Source: Clostridiales bacterium
Lineage (GTDB): Bacteria > Bacillota > Clostridia > Lachnospirales > Lachnospiraceae
Reading direction: 5' to 3'
Length of the DNA: 64,000 nucleotides
Assembly: GCA_020860715.1 (NCBI GenBank)
Contig: JAJBTU010000024.1
Span: 30,822-94,821 of the forward strand
Both the position numbers and the translations under genes were made by a program. The notes under the pieces are model-generated. The model made no database searches. It saw only the letters and a list, made by a program, of their open reading frames with translations, and was not told the DNA's origin. This document shows, piece after piece, positions 24,629 to 33,796 of this stretch (positions are counted from its first letter, which is position 1; each line of letters begins with the position of its first letter).

Positions 24629-24684
24629 AAAATCGCCCTGCGGGCGATGCGGCAGCCTTCGTCACAGATTCGCTGCGCGAATCT
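24629..24684 (-). terminator. Two adjacent hairpins after galK
   Basis: Directly after the galactokinase stop come AGATTCGC/GCGAATCT (24666-24684) and ATCGCCC/GGGCGAT (24632-24648), both with 3-nt loops. The second is followed by TTTTG on the minus strand and may act as a partial terminator between galK and the GatB/YqeY gene. Confidence 0.5.
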
Positions 24685-26053
24685 ATGACATGACATGCCC
24701 GGCCCCGAATGTCCGGATGTTCATCGGGTACACGTTTTCTTTGCCCACAAACTGTGCAATATAATTCACATAATCCGCGGTTTCTTCTTTCGGGAGTACG
24801 CATGCGATTACGCCCGCAAATCCGCCGCCATGCACACGGCACACACCCCGGCCGGTGCGGTTCAGGAACAACCTCGTGAGCGCGAGAGTCAGCGTCACCT
24901 TCTGCTCCTTCGGACTGCGGATGCAGTAGCAGTTCTGCAGCCACTCCCAGGAGGAGCGCCCGGACTCGTCAATCGCCTTTAAAAGCGCCGCCTCGTCGCG
25001 GTCCAACGCCGCCTGATAGGCAGCGTCCACGCGCCTGTTTTCTTCAAAAAAGTGCAGGGCGCGTAAGACGGCGCGGTCATTATGAATCTTCGCATTGGAA
25101 GCAGAAGCCGCCCCTTCGTCTTTTGTATCAGCTGCCAGCTTTGCAAGCAGCGCCTCCTCGTCCGTCTCGCACAACAGCTTCACGCCGAGGGATTTTGCAG
25201 CGTCTTTCATCTCCAGAGGCACGCTGGAATATTCGTCGCTCAAGTCCGCGTGACCCTTGCCGGTATTGACGATCACGAGGTCGTAGCCCAGCTGCGAGAA
25301 AGAAAAATCTACCTGTTTGCAGATATCCTCGTCTGTGATGGCGTTCTGCGCCGAATCCGCTGCCCCGGTATTTTCATCTGATGCGCCCGGCTGCGGCGCT
25401 GTCGCAATCTTTGAAAAATCCAGCAGGATCGTGCCGCCGACCGCGCAGGCCATCTGATCCATCAGCCCCGACGCCTTGTCCCAGAAATGGTTCTCCGCGT
25501 ACTGGCCGATGCGCGCGTAATCAATATAGCGCATCTTTCCATCATTGAAAAAGTAGTTGATGATCGCGCACACGAGCATCTCAAACGATGCCGACGAACT
25601 CACGCCCGCCGCCGAGATCACCTCGGTCGACACATAGGCGTTGAACCCGGACACCGTAAATCCCATCTTCCGCGCAGCCATCGCCATGCCCGCCACCAGA
25701 GAAAATGTGCCCTTATTCTTCGGCACCCGCTCCAGCCGGGTCAGATCCACGATGATCTTGTCGCGGTAGCCCTCGCTCACGATCGTGATCACATCCGTTC
25801 CGTTCGGATACGCCGCGCCGATCGTGTCCAGGCTGATGCTGCCCGCCAGGATCTTTCCGCCGTTGTGATCCGTATGGTTCCCGACAATCTCCGTCCGCCC
25901 CGGAGATGTGAAGAATGACATCTCACAATCAGAAGTTTCCTTATCGGGAGCAAAATATCTTTTGTAATTCTCCGCCAACGACTGATAGCGCGCCATACTG
26001 CGCTCCGTCTCGCCGTAAATGCGTTCCAGTGTCTGAAGCTCCGGTAATTTCAT
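24683..26053 (-). CDS. galK: Galactokinase-like GHMP kinase
   Basis: A 456-residue GHMP-superfamily sugar kinase, expected to convert galactose and ATP to galactose 1-phosphate. Motif 1 is SPGRTEIVGNHTDHNGG (50-66); the ATP loop is VSSSASFE; the third motif is HGGGFAGVIACVLP. It is longer than the 390-residue norm: there is an N-terminal 45-residue extension typical of clostridial forms, and a DENTGAADSAQ-type insert near residue 230. AAGGAGGA precedes the ATG. galT and galE are not in the window. Confidence 0.88.
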   Translation of the reverse strand: MKLPELQTLERIYGETERSMARYQSLAENYKRYFAPDKETSDCEMSFFTSPGRTEIVGNHTDHNGGKILAGSISLDTIGAAYPNGTDVITIVSEGYRDKIIVDLTRLERVPKNKGTFSLVAGMAMAARKMGFTVSGFNAYVSTEVISAAGVSSSASFEMLVCAIINYFFNDGKMRYIDYARIGQYAENHFWDKASGLMDQMACAVGGTILLDFSKIATAPQPGASDENTGAADSAQNAITDEDICKQVDFSFSQLGYDLVIVNTGKGHADLSDEYSSVPLEMKDAAKSLGVKLLCETDEEALLAKLAADTKDEGAASASNAKIHNDRAVLRALHFFEENRRVDAAYQAALDRDEAALLKAIDESGRSSWEWLQNCYCIRSPKEQKVTLTLALTRLFLNRTGRGVCRVHGGGFAGVIACVLPKEETADYVNYIAQFVGKENVYPMNIRTFGAGHVMS

Positions 26054-26111
26054 CCTGTTCCTCCTTCTATATATAATGATACACAGATTGCCGGCATGAC
26101 AATTTGTGGTT

Positions 26112-26546
26112 TTACACCCTTTTATTGTTTACGCTAACCCATCGTCTAAAGCCAATGGGATTGCGGTCGACCTGTTTCAATTCCTCGTACATTTCTATTG
26201 CTTCCATTATCTCATCTCGCATTGCAACCGGGTCTTCCCCATATCTGCTATTGGCTTCCCAACCGGTAATGTCATTAGAAGCAAGGATCAATCGTTCCGG
26301 TACAGTGAAGCCACAATTTTCCTGCACAAGATCAATCAATGTCGGAATACTATGTGTTCGGTAGGTTCTGGATGTTTCGTCCAAACCTCCAATAGAAAAC
26401 AATGCATATTTTAAAGCCTTTTCGATTCCCTGCTGCACATGATAAGCAGCAATATCATCAATAAGCTCATCGTTATCAGGGTTCCCTGTCGGACTGATCA
26501 ACAATCTGGCATTGTAGACATCCCTGTCCGCTCTATCGAGCAACAT
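26112..26546 (-). CDS. HEPN-domain toxin of a HEPN-MNT pair
   Basis: A 144-residue HEPN protein, a small all-alpha RNase-type toxin. The R-x4-H motif is RTYRTH (Arg-60 to His-65), within the usual ISPTGNPDNDELIDDIAAYH framework. The ATG at 26546 overlaps the end of the MNT gene by 14 bp. The two proteins form a toxin-antitoxin complex in which the MNT partner AMPylates the HEPN protein (established for other members). It might serve in phage defence or element maintenance. Confidence 0.82.
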   Translation of the reverse strand: MLLDRADRDVYNARLLISPTGNPDNDELIDDIAAYHVQQGIEKALKYALFSIGGLDETSRTYRTHSIPTLIDLVQENCGFTVPERLILASNDITGWEANSRYGEDPVAMRDEIMEAIEMYEELKQVDRNPIGFRRWVSVNNKRV

Positions 26547-26850
26547 AGACCTCAACCCCCTTTGTATCAATTTCCTTTTTCAGCTTTTCACCCAGCCTGT
26601 GATAAAACAGGACATCACAATTATAATTGCATGCTTTATTAAAATCACATACCGGACGGAATAAGCGTTTATCACGTGTACTGCACGAAACATCCAGACA
26701 GATGTCAACATCGCTCTCCTCGCAACAGTCATCTGTGACCGCACTGCCAAATATGATTAGCCGTCTGATTACATCGGACATCCGCGCAATCTGAATTGTT
26801 TTTTCTACTTCTGAACGTTTCACGGTGTTGATTCTGGCAAGATTATCCAT
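26533..26850 (-). CDS. MNT-type minimal nucleotidyltransferase (antitoxin)
   Basis: A 105-residue nucleotidyltransferase. The GSx10DxD motif is GSAVTDDCCEESDVDICLD (Gly-35, Ser-36, Asp-47, Asp-49), as in MntA antitoxins. GGGAGGAGGGG precedes the ATG. It is first in the operon, with the HEPN toxin second and overlapping, the standard order. Confidence 0.85.
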   Translation of the reverse strand: MDNLARINTVKRSEVEKTIQIARMSDVIRRLIIFGSAVTDDCCEESDVDICLDVSCSTRDKRLFRPVCDFNKACNYNCDVLFYHRLGEKLKKEIDTKGVEVYVAR

Positions 26851-27060
26851 GCAGTCCCCTCCTCCCGAAATAATAAATGACTTATCGGTTCAGCATACGC
26901 AAGCGCACTTTTTTTCTGATAGGTCACATTATAGCATACAGCATGCTTCATTCGCAACCAGTGAATCCTTTTCTGGTCAGGCATTTTTGTAACACATTTT
27001 TGTAACAAGAATGGCTAAATTATTGGAAGCTGATCAGGCTGCCCGGGCCGCTTCCTTTTT

Positions 27061-28533
27061 TTATCCCAAAACAGACACTGCCATCAGCGCCGCACACCCC
27101 AGCACAAACACGATCATGCCGGCATTCCCATAGGCAGTCCGGAATTTTGCACCTTTCGGCAGCTCCAGCTCTGCCTGCGCGAAGGACACGCGCCGCCAGC
27201 TGCGGCAGAGCAACACCAGCCCCACGATTGCGGATACCACAAGAACGATTACATAGCCGCCATACAATGCCAGCTGCATCAGCAACGGTTCGATGGCTTC
27301 AAACGAAAGCGTTTCCAGATTTTCAAGGTTTTCCAGTGCAGACAAATCCAGCATGTTAAGCAGCGCAGAAGGCACGATGCTTCCCAGAAAATTGATACCC
27401 ATGTGCAGTCCCGCCGAATAACGCAGCTTTCCAGTCTTCAGATAGATGTACCCAAACAGCAGCCCCAGCGCGAACGCATAGAAGAACTGCGTAAAGTTCC
27501 CGTGAAAAAGCCCGAACATCAGAGCCGAGGTGACGACTGCCAACTTTTCCCCGTAACAGCTCATCCGGTCGATCAGCTGCCTGCGGAACACATATTCCTC
27601 AATCAGCGGCGCCAGAATCACCATAAAGAGAATTTTCAGCACCAACGAATCCGCCAGCGCGTAAGTCGTGATGGCCGCTTCCGCCGATGTGCTGGTCAGC
27701 GCGCTGAGCGCAGCGGCGACAAGGTTGCCAAGGATGTTGCCCGCGTACATCAGGAAAATGGCAATAAACGCGGCGCGCACAAGTTGACCTGGGTTCATGG
27801 TATGTTTTTCCCTGTTGCTCCCGCCTGGTTTTTTATAGCTTTCTGTGTCGTTGCTTTCATCTGCAGCGACATTCTCATTTGCAAGGATGTTTTCATCGTT
27901 AATATCATCAGAGCAGGCAGGCACGCGGCGGAAGATCAGCAGCCCCACCGGCACCGCGGCCACATACAGGGGTGCAAAGGTATAAACCCACAATCCCCAC
28001 GAGGTTGAGACGCCTTCCGGAAAGAGCATCGCAGCGGCAATCTGCAGGACAGCCGCGATCACCAGTATCGCGAAGCAGCCGAAACCGAGGGTGGAAAATG
28101 TTTTGCGGGCACGGCAACGGATTTCTTCCGAAACAGCATCCGCGCGCGTCCCATCGCGGTCATTCCTCAACCGCGCGGGTTGATCCCGAGGATCTACAAA
28201 CAGCGGCGTCAGCGCCAGAAAGACCGCGCCAAGTCCGATATTGACCACCGCCGCAGCCACCGCGGCTGTGACAACATGATCAAAGACAACTCCCACCGCA
28301 ATGATTGCCACATCCGGCAGCAGCCCGAAATAAATGAACATGACCTGAACAACCTGTTTTACCAGCTTCCCGGCGGATACCGGCACGGACAGGTTAATAA
28401 ACGCGCCCGTAGTCGTTCCGTAAAAATCAATCGAGAGAACAAACGGAATCCACGCCAGTATGTAAAGCGGATTGACCCGGAAAACCGCCTCCGTGAGGAT
28501 CAGCGCCGGAATCAGATCAAGCAGGCAGTTCAC
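27061..28533 (-). CDS. CPBP family intramembrane glutamic protease
   Basis: A 490-residue polytopic membrane protein. The C-terminal CPBP/Abi domain has EEYVFRR (Glu-312, Glu-313), His-344 (GLFHGNFTQ) and His-377 (SAGLHMG), the residues of the Rce1-like catalytic site. The N-terminal 200 residues are additional membrane helices with a cytoplasmic acidic loop near 220-245, so the protein is nearly twice the size of simple CPBP enzymes. It overlaps the ABC exporter gene by 17 bp and is last in the GntR-controlled operon. It may process a peptide exported by the adjacent transporter or give self-immunity (inference). Confidence 0.82.
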   Translation of the reverse strand: MNCLLDLIPALILTEAVFRVNPLYILAWIPFVLSIDFYGTTTGAFINLSVPVSAGKLVKQVVQVMFIYFGLLPDVAIIAVGVVFDHVVTAAVAAAVVNIGLGAVFLALTPLFVDPRDQPARLRNDRDGTRADAVSEEIRCRARKTFSTLGFGCFAILVIAAVLQIAAAMLFPEGVSTSWGLWVYTFAPLYVAAVPVGLLIFRRVPACSDDINDENILANENVAADESNDTESYKKPGGSNREKHTMNPGQLVRAAFIAIFLMYAGNILGNLVAAALSALTSTSAEAAITTYALADSLVLKILFMVILAPLIEEYVFRRQLIDRMSCYGEKLAVVTSALMFGLFHGNFTQFFYAFALGLLFGYIYLKTGKLRYSAGLHMGINFLGSIVPSALLNMLDLSALENLENLETLSFEAIEPLLMQLALYGGYVIVLVVSAIVGLVLLCRSWRRVSFAQAELELPKGAKFRTAYGNAGMIVFVLGCAALMAVSVLG

Positions 28534-29914
28534 CGTTCCTCCCAGAACTGACCAGAGCAGCTTTTTTCTCCGTGCTCTCCGGTATCATCCGGAAGAAATC
28601 TTTGGAGGTGTCCTCCTCCAGCGGATTCCCCAGTGTGCGCCAGAACGCGAGCGCGGACAGCGTGAGAACGACCGGCAGAAACCGGAATCCATCCGTCTCC
28701 GTGCCGTCCTGCAGATACCTGCACAGCGCCGTCACGCCTGCCGCCGCAGCCAGGTAAAAGTCTGCGGTCTTTGTAAAAATCCCCAGATGCGCGAACCGGA
28801 AGCGGTTGTACAGGCTGCGGAAGAAAAAGACATTCGCCCCGCTTCCATAGCGCATGCCGTCCCGGCGAATCTTTTCGCTCCGGTCCTTTTTGCGCTTTAC
28901 AAATCCGGTGCTTTTCTCCGCCTGCCGCACTTCCAGCAGCTCGGCAGTCTCTTCGGATTTCGCCATCGCGTCCTCGTAAAAGTCCGCTTTGATACTCCAT
29001 ATCGCGAAAATAAGCGCCGCACTTCCAATCAGGAGTGCAGCCAGACACAGCAGCGCGCCCTGCGTTTCCCCGGCAATCGCAAACATACAGAGTCCCTTCA
29101 GCCATCCCCAGAATGGAATCCAGCGTGTCCATTTATGATTAAAAAATGCCGCTGCCGCGGAAAAATGCTCAGAGCCATACGGTCTGCTGCTTAAGAAAAA
29201 CGCGGCCGCCACCACGAGCACCAGAGCGCAGACCCCTTTCCGCAAATACGGCTTCCTGCCGGTATGCGTCGCCGCCAGCGTATAAAACAGTACCTGGATC
29301 AGTTTGCCGATCACCAGCGTAAAAATCCAGACCAGAAGGATCGCGGCCGCGCCCCGGATGCCAAGCCCGAGGTTCAGCATCAGATTTGGGAGCTGAAGCA
29401 TCACATAAATACTGGAAATCACAAGCGCGCCAATCTGTGTCATCAGCCGGAAGAGCAGCACGGACTGCGGCTTCATCGGCGACGCAAACAGCAGGTTCAC
29501 GTCCGCGGGCAGAAAAATGCTGCTGCCGGTTTTATCCGCGCAGATCATCTCAAACAGGAATACCGCCAGAATGATGCCGCCAACGATCAGTTCAATCAGG
29601 TCAGAAGTCGCGTCTTTTCCGTTTACTTCAAAGACAAAAACCTCATCTTCATTTTCCACAGACATATCTCCCGTATCTGAGTCTGCAGAACCCGCGCCGA
29701 TGCTATATTCATCGGATTCTGCCGTCATTTCCGCTGTAATCTCTGCTATTTCCTCTGTCTCATCTTCCGCAACCTCACTTAAAATGCCCGCGCCAAGCCC
29801 GATCAGCCCGCCAAGCAGTGCGCAGACAAGGAGAAAAATCAGCACCCAGGTCTTAAGCAGCTTGCGGATCTGGTTCACAAAGGAGTGCAGCGCATAATAG
29901 CCATAAAGTCTCAT
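28517..29914 (-). CDS. Putative ABC exporter membrane subunit
   Basis: A 465-residue polytopic protein with about 10 predicted membrane helices, beginning MRLYGYYALHSFVNQIRKLLKTW. It resembles the putative ABC exporter family rather than a standard ABC-2 permease (LLFASPMKPQSVLLFRL is a recognisable internal motif). An Asp/Glu-rich loop of about 60 residues (SIGAGSADSDTGDMS) lies outside the membrane after helix 1. Its ATG overlaps the stop of the ATPase gene by four bases, so the two are translationally coupled and probably form one transporter. Confidence 0.7.
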   Translation of the reverse strand: MRLYGYYALHSFVNQIRKLLKTWVLIFLLVCALLGGLIGLGAGILSEVAEDETEEIAEITAEMTAESDEYSIGAGSADSDTGDMSVENEDEVFVFEVNGKDATSDLIELIVGGIILAVFLFEMICADKTGSSIFLPADVNLLFASPMKPQSVLLFRLMTQIGALVISSIYVMLQLPNLMLNLGLGIRGAAAILLVWIFTLVIGKLIQVLFYTLAATHTGRKPYLRKGVCALVLVVAAAFFLSSRPYGSEHFSAAAAFFNHKWTRWIPFWGWLKGLCMFAIAGETQGALLCLAALLIGSAALIFAIWSIKADFYEDAMAKSEETAELLEVRQAEKSTGFVKRKKDRSEKIRRDGMRYGSGANVFFFRSLYNRFRFAHLGIFTKTADFYLAAAAGVTALCRYLQDGTETDGFRFLPVVLTLSALAFWRTLGNPLEEDTSKDFFRMIPESTEKKAALVSSGRNGELPA

Positions 29915-30633
29915 CACGCATTGTCCTCCGTCCTATCAAAAAACAGCTGCTCCAGACTTCTTCCGTCCGCTGCCAGTTCATCTCTTGTCAGATTCGCCTG
30001 AATCCTTCCCTCCTTCATAATAATGGTCCGGTCCCAGAGCATGTCCACGCTGTCAATCATATGCGTGCTGACCAGGATCGTCTTCCCTTCCTGCCGCATC
30101 TCCTCAATCAAACTCTTTAATTCCTTGATCGCGTGCGGATCCAGTCCGATCATCGGCTCGTCCAGCAGCAGCACCTGCGGTTCCGGCAGAAGGCCCAGGC
30201 AGATATTCAGTTTCTGCTGCATTCCCTTCGAGAGCTCGTCGCCAAACTTTTTTCGCTTGTCGGTCAGTTCAAACCGTTCAAACAGTTCTTCGATCCTCGA
30301 CTGATAAGCGTCACGCCCCACGCTGCCGCCAAGTTTATACGCCCGCGCGATAAATTCCATATGTTCAGACACTGTCAGGTTCGGATACAGCGAGGGCATC
30401 TCCGGTATGTAGCCGAGCAGGCGGCGTGCATCCGGCGTTTTGTTGGAAAAATCCCTTACCGTTATCTCGCCCTCGTATTTCAGGAAACCGATCATGGCCT
30501 TGATGATCGTACTTTTCCCGGCGCCGTTCGGCCCGAGCAAAACGGTCACCGTCCCCGGATCCAGATGAAAGTTCAGATCATCGCAGGCCAGCACCTTGCC
30601 GTATTTCTTTGTCACATGTGATACGTTCAACAT
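29914..30633 (-). CDS. ABC transporter ATP-binding protein
   Basis: A 239-residue nucleotide-binding subunit. Walker A is GPNGAGKST (about 34-42), the signature is ELSKGMQQK, and Walker B is VLLLDEPMIGLD with the switch His in STHMID. It energises the membrane protein encoded right after it. The C-terminal part (FDRTED) is short, without a regulatory domain. Confidence 0.92.
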   Translation of the reverse strand: MLNVSHVTKKYGKVLACDDLNFHLDPGTVTVLLGPNGAGKSTIIKAMIGFLKYEGEITVRDFSNKTPDARRLLGYIPEMPSLYPNLTVSEHMEFIARAYKLGGSVGRDAYQSRIEELFERFELTDKRKKFGDELSKGMQQKLNICLGLLPEPQVLLLDEPMIGLDPHAIKELKSLIEEMRQEGKTILVSTHMIDSVDMLWDRTIIMKEGRIQANLTRDELAADGRSLEQLFFDRTEDNA

Positions 30634-30678
30634 TTTTCTCTTCTCCTTTATTTTTATCCCCGTCTGGCAATTTTCTTT

Positions 30679-31404
30679 TTAATTCACCTGCTGCGTCCGC
30701 ATCAATCTCCAGGCTCCTCCGAGCGCCAGAAGAAACGCCAGCACTCCCACGACCGGCCACATGCCGGAAGGAACCGCCATAATTCCTTTCGCGATTCCCT
30801 GAAATACCGCCTGCCCCTCCGTTTCCGACTCCAATATGGCATCTGTCACCCGTGGCAATCCAAGCCAGAACATCATCCAGAGGATGATAAATACAACCCT
30901 CACTGTCTGCCCGAACCGGTTGCACAGCGCTCCAAAAAGTGCGGCCGCCGCAGGCAGACCCAGCACAGCCGCGATCCCGTACCGTAACAGAATCGGAAAG
31001 ATGGCAAATTCCGGTTCCTCCATCGGATACAGCCGGACATTCAGTGCGTCCTCCGCAGCGCCCAGCACCAGCAAAATCACCATTCCGAATGCACTCAAAA
31101 CCAGATGCTTTAAAAGCACGGACACAAAAAATTCCTTTCTTGTACAGCCCATGGATATTTGCGTGTGAAACTGCGACGTATAATCCTCCCCGAAATTCGC
31201 AAACAAAAATACCGCGCCAGCAAAAGCCGCAAGGATAGTCGCAAGCGGAAACGTCCCCTCTCCTTCATCAATTGCAAACCTCATCATAATAGCGAGAAGG
31301 AGCATCCCCGCCAGAAAGAAACCCAGTTCGAGCAGCAAAACTGCCAGGCATTTGTTTTCATTGATCTGAAACTGATTTTTGATTGCTCTTTTCATCGTAA
31401 TCAT
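30679..31404 (-). CDS. ABC-2-like membrane protein
   Basis: A 241-residue protein with six predicted membrane helices (first at about 18-40, LAVLLLELGFFLAGMLLLAI). FANFGEDYTSQFHTQISMGC resembles the first cytoplasmic loop of ABC-2 permeases of the YtrC/D type. The ATG at 31404 has GGAGAGG eight bases upstream; the longer frame to 31560 overlaps the neighbour and has no ribosome site. With the 31458-32210 protein it probably makes the membrane part of the GntR-associated transporter. Confidence 0.72.
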   Translation of the reverse strand: MITMKRAIKNQFQINENKCLAVLLLELGFFLAGMLLLAIMMRFAIDEGEGTFPLATILAAFAGAVFLFANFGEDYTSQFHTQISMGCTRKEFFVSVLLKHLVLSAFGMVILLVLGAAEDALNVRLYPMEEPEFAIFPILLRYGIAAVLGLPAAAALFGALCNRFGQTVRVVFIILWMMFWLGLPRVTDAILESETEGQAVFQGIAKGIMAVPSGMWPVVGVLAFLLALGGAWRLMRTQQVN

Positions 31405-31423
31405 ATTGAAATCCTCTCCGTAA

Positions 31424-31458
31424 TCCCGCCCCGCGCGCAGCGCATCAAAATGGGCTTT
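31424..31458. repeat. GC-rich palindromic repeat, partial copy
   Basis: CCCGCCCCGCGCGCAGCGCA followed by TC, AAAA and TGGGC matches the left half of the repeat family seen complete at 36292-36368. It lies between two permease genes, partly within the 3' end of the upstream one. Confidence 0.6.
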
Positions 31459-32210
31459 TATCTGCGCACTTCTATTTTTCGCAGTCCTCTCAGGCTCACC
31501 GCTCCGGCAGCCGCGTACAGTACAAGCCCGATCACCGGCAGCACGGGAGAGTGTACCCATTTCAGAATGTCCCGATTAAAAATCGACGTTTCGCCCTCGA
31601 GTCCCGCCATCAGGCCGCAGAAAAAGGCAAAGCCCCCGGCAAACACGGCATTGAAAATCATTCCGAGCGTTCTGTTTCGTATGGATACCATGCCAAAAAA
31701 GATTCCGATCAGAACCGCAAATGTCTCAGCGGCAAAGATCAGCGGCAGCCATTCCATCCAAAATGTTCCCATCCCAAACATGAAAAAAAGCCCGGCGATT
31801 CCAAACACAACCAGTATCACCGCACCCTCGCAGAGCCACATGCTCAAAGCAGTCTGCCGTCTCGTGGCGTTCATGGGAATCATCGTCGTAATGATATTGT
31901 TAAAAAGGACTGTCGGGCAAATCCATACGATTACGCCGCCCGCAAGCAGCAGGTAAGGCGGAAAATCTTCCAGCAGCGCTGCGGTCATCTTCCATGACAG
32001 CGGCCAGCCACCGCCCGTTTCTCCTCTCACAATCGGCACGAACAGATCCCAGATTACCGTGACGAGCAGCGCGTATCCAATCATCTGCAGGCAGAGTCCG
32101 CCAAAATAGCAGACTATGCGCAGTGTGCGGGACGCTCCCACTATTCCCTTTTTTGTCGTATCCTTCCTTCTGTTTCGTTGCTCCGCCCCCAAATAATTCT
32201 CTGCATTCAT
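31458..32210 (-). CDS. ABC-2-like membrane protein
   Basis: A 250-residue protein with six predicted helices, starting MNAENYLGAEQRNRRK and containing VLFNNIITTMIPMNATRRQT, which looks like the cytoplasmic coupling loop of YtrC/D-type permeases. It follows the frameshifted ATPase and precedes a second permease-like gene. Paired small permeases beside a GntR repressor and an ATPase are the usual YtrA-type arrangement. The substrate is unknown. Confidence 0.7.
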   Translation of the reverse strand: MNAENYLGAEQRNRRKDTTKKGIVGASRTLRIVCYFGGLCLQMIGYALLVTVIWDLFVPIVRGETGGGWPLSWKMTAALLEDFPPYLLLAGGVIVWICPTVLFNNIITTMIPMNATRRQTALSMWLCEGAVILVVFGIAGLFFMFGMGTFWMEWLPLIFAAETFAVLIGIFFGMVSIRNRTLGMIFNAVFAGGFAFFCGLMAGLEGETSIFNRDILKWVHSPVLPVIGLVLYAAAGAVSLRGLRKIEVRR

Positions 32211-32249
32211 TTGCTCTCTCCCTCACTCACACACCTGTGTTCTCCGCTC

Positions 32250-32276
32250 GTAACTGTTCAGTACCTTCACAGTTGC
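32250..32276 (-). repeat. Post-stop 27-bp hairpin element, copy 2
   Basis: On the minus strand this is GCAACTGT, GAAGGTACTGA, ACAGTTAC, ending 6 bp past the stop of the ABC ATPase remnant. It is nearly identical to 34660-34686 and related to 12929-12955, always in the same orientation after a stop codon. Confidence 0.65.
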
Positions 32277-32282
32277 CTCCGC

Positions 32283-33282
32283 TCAATGCTCCTCGCCGCA
32301 CAGCGCCACGAACAGCTTCTGCAGGCTCACTTTCTGAACCGTCACATCAGCATTACCCAGCCGATCCGTCTGCTCATTTTCTCCCGCATCGTTCGGCTTC
32401 GGCTCTAAAATCGTCACGCTCTTGCTGCGGCCCAGCCGTTCTGCATGGTGCTGTGTATATCCCGCGGTCGCGCGGTCCACCTCATCCTCCCGTCCGCTCA
32501 CACACCAGGCCCGCTCCAGCAGTTCCTCCAGGTTCTCTTTTAAAAGGATTTTCCCTTCATCCAGCAGGATCACTTCCTCAAAAATGTCCGCCGCCTCCTC
32601 GATAATATGAGTCGAGATCACAAACGTCCGGCCGCTCTCGGTAAATTCCTCCAGCAGAAGCTGATAAAACTTTTCCCTCGCGACCACATCCAGTCCCGCG
32701 ACCGGCTCATCCAGAAACGTGAACTCCGCCCCGCTCGCGAGCGCCACAACGATTGTCACCATCGAAAGCATACCTTTGGACAGCTTGCTGATCTTTTTTC
32801 TTCGTATCCAGCCCAAACTCCGCTACAAGACGGTCCGCCATCTTCTGATCCCAGTGCGGAAGAAACAGCGACGCGATCTTCAGGTATTCTTTCACTTTCA
32901 TCGTATTCGCGCTGTTTCCGATCATCTGATTCAGCTCACGCGAAAAACACAGATGCGAGAGCGCCTTCGGATTCTCCCAGACCGACTCACGAACAACCGC
33001 CGAATGCGGTCTCATTTTTACGATATTCGATCCGTTCCCGGCACCGCTGCTCTTTCCCTGCCGCTCATCCGGCTTCGCATCGTCAGGAGAAATCTCCACC
33101 GTCACTGTCCCCTCCGACGCCGGATTCTGCGAGCTTAAAATAGACAAAAGCGTCGTCTTCCCGGCACCATTGCGCCCGATTAGACCATAGATCTTGCCCT
33201 GCTCCAGTTCCAGATCAATACCGTGAAGCACCTCTTTCTCCCCGTATCGCTTCACGATCCCGGATGCCACAATTTTGCTCAT
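32283..33282 (-). pseudogene. ABC transporter ATPase with a single-base frameshift
   Basis: The first frame (from ATG 33282, GGAGGAG upstream) gives the start of an ABC ATPase with Walker A GRNGAGKTT and continues to GLDTKKK. The next frame takes over at once with KISKLSKGM (signature), TFLDEPVAGLD (Walker B) and STHIIEEA. The join is a run of six A on the coding strand near 32797-32806; five A would restore one protein of about 330 residues. This is either an assembly error, a recent mutation, or polymerase slippage. A linker of about 30 residues after Walker A (DAKPDERQGKSSGAGNG) is unusual. Confidence 0.8.
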
Positions 33283-33311
33283 ATCATTTTCTCCTCCATA
33301 TTCCCCCATAT

Positions 33312-33716
33312 TTATCCCGCTGCTTTATTTTCTTTCGCATAAGGATTTCCCTCGGCGCCGTCTTCCCGAATCATCGCGATCAGCTCTTCTCTGGTGATTC
33401 CGAGACTTTCCGCCTCCGCCATCAGACGTTTCACATAGTCATCATAGAAGTTTTTCTTCCGCTTCTCCACGATCTTCTTTTTCGCTCCCGACTGGACGAA
33501 CATCCCGATTCCCCTTTTTTTGTAAAGGATGCCTTCATCCACAAGCAGGTTCACACCTTTCGCCGCCGTCGCCGGATTGATGGCATACGCCTTCGCCAGT
33601 TCATTCGTACTCGGCACCCGCTCCTCCTCCAGAAGAATGTCCCGCAGGATGTCGTTTTCTATCATTTCTTTAATCTGAATGTAAATGGATTTTTCCTGTG
33701 AAAGGATCTCATTCAT
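33312..33716 (-). CDS. GntR family (YtrA-like) transcriptional repressor
   Basis: A 134-residue DNA-binding protein. An N-terminal winged helix (1-75) has IYIQIKEMIENDIL, VPSTNELAKAY and LYKKRGIGMFV, typical of GntR. The effector domain is only about 55 helical residues, as in the YtrA subfamily that controls ABC transporter operons. It is first in the operon, and a perfect inverted repeat overlaps its -10 box, so it very probably represses its own operon. Confidence 0.9.
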   Translation of the reverse strand: MNEILSQEKSIYIQIKEMIENDILRDILLEEERVPSTNELAKAYAINPATAAKGVNLLVDEGILYKKRGIGMFVQSGAKKKIVEKRKKNFYDDYVKRLMAEAESLGITREELIAMIREDGAEGNPYAKENKAAG

Positions 33717-33734
33717 TTACCCACTTCCTTTCAT

Positions 33735-33778
33735 AGCCCCGCCCTGCGCGCAGCGCATTTGCATAAGCAGAGCGTTTT
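33735..33778. repeat. GC-rich palindromic repeat, partial copy
   Basis: AGCCCCGCCCTGCGCGCAGC followed by GCATTTGCAT matches the left half of the family at 36292-36368. It lies in the 5' leader of the GntR operon. Confidence 0.6.
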
Positions 33779-33796
33779 CACACGCCACTGTTCGTT

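Noticed and set aside
32797..32806. Programmed -1 frameshifting at A AAA AAG in the ABC ATPase.
   Set aside because: Although the letters match the dnaX slippery site, the frames require +1 (or -2), so classical -1 slippage would not restore the protein.
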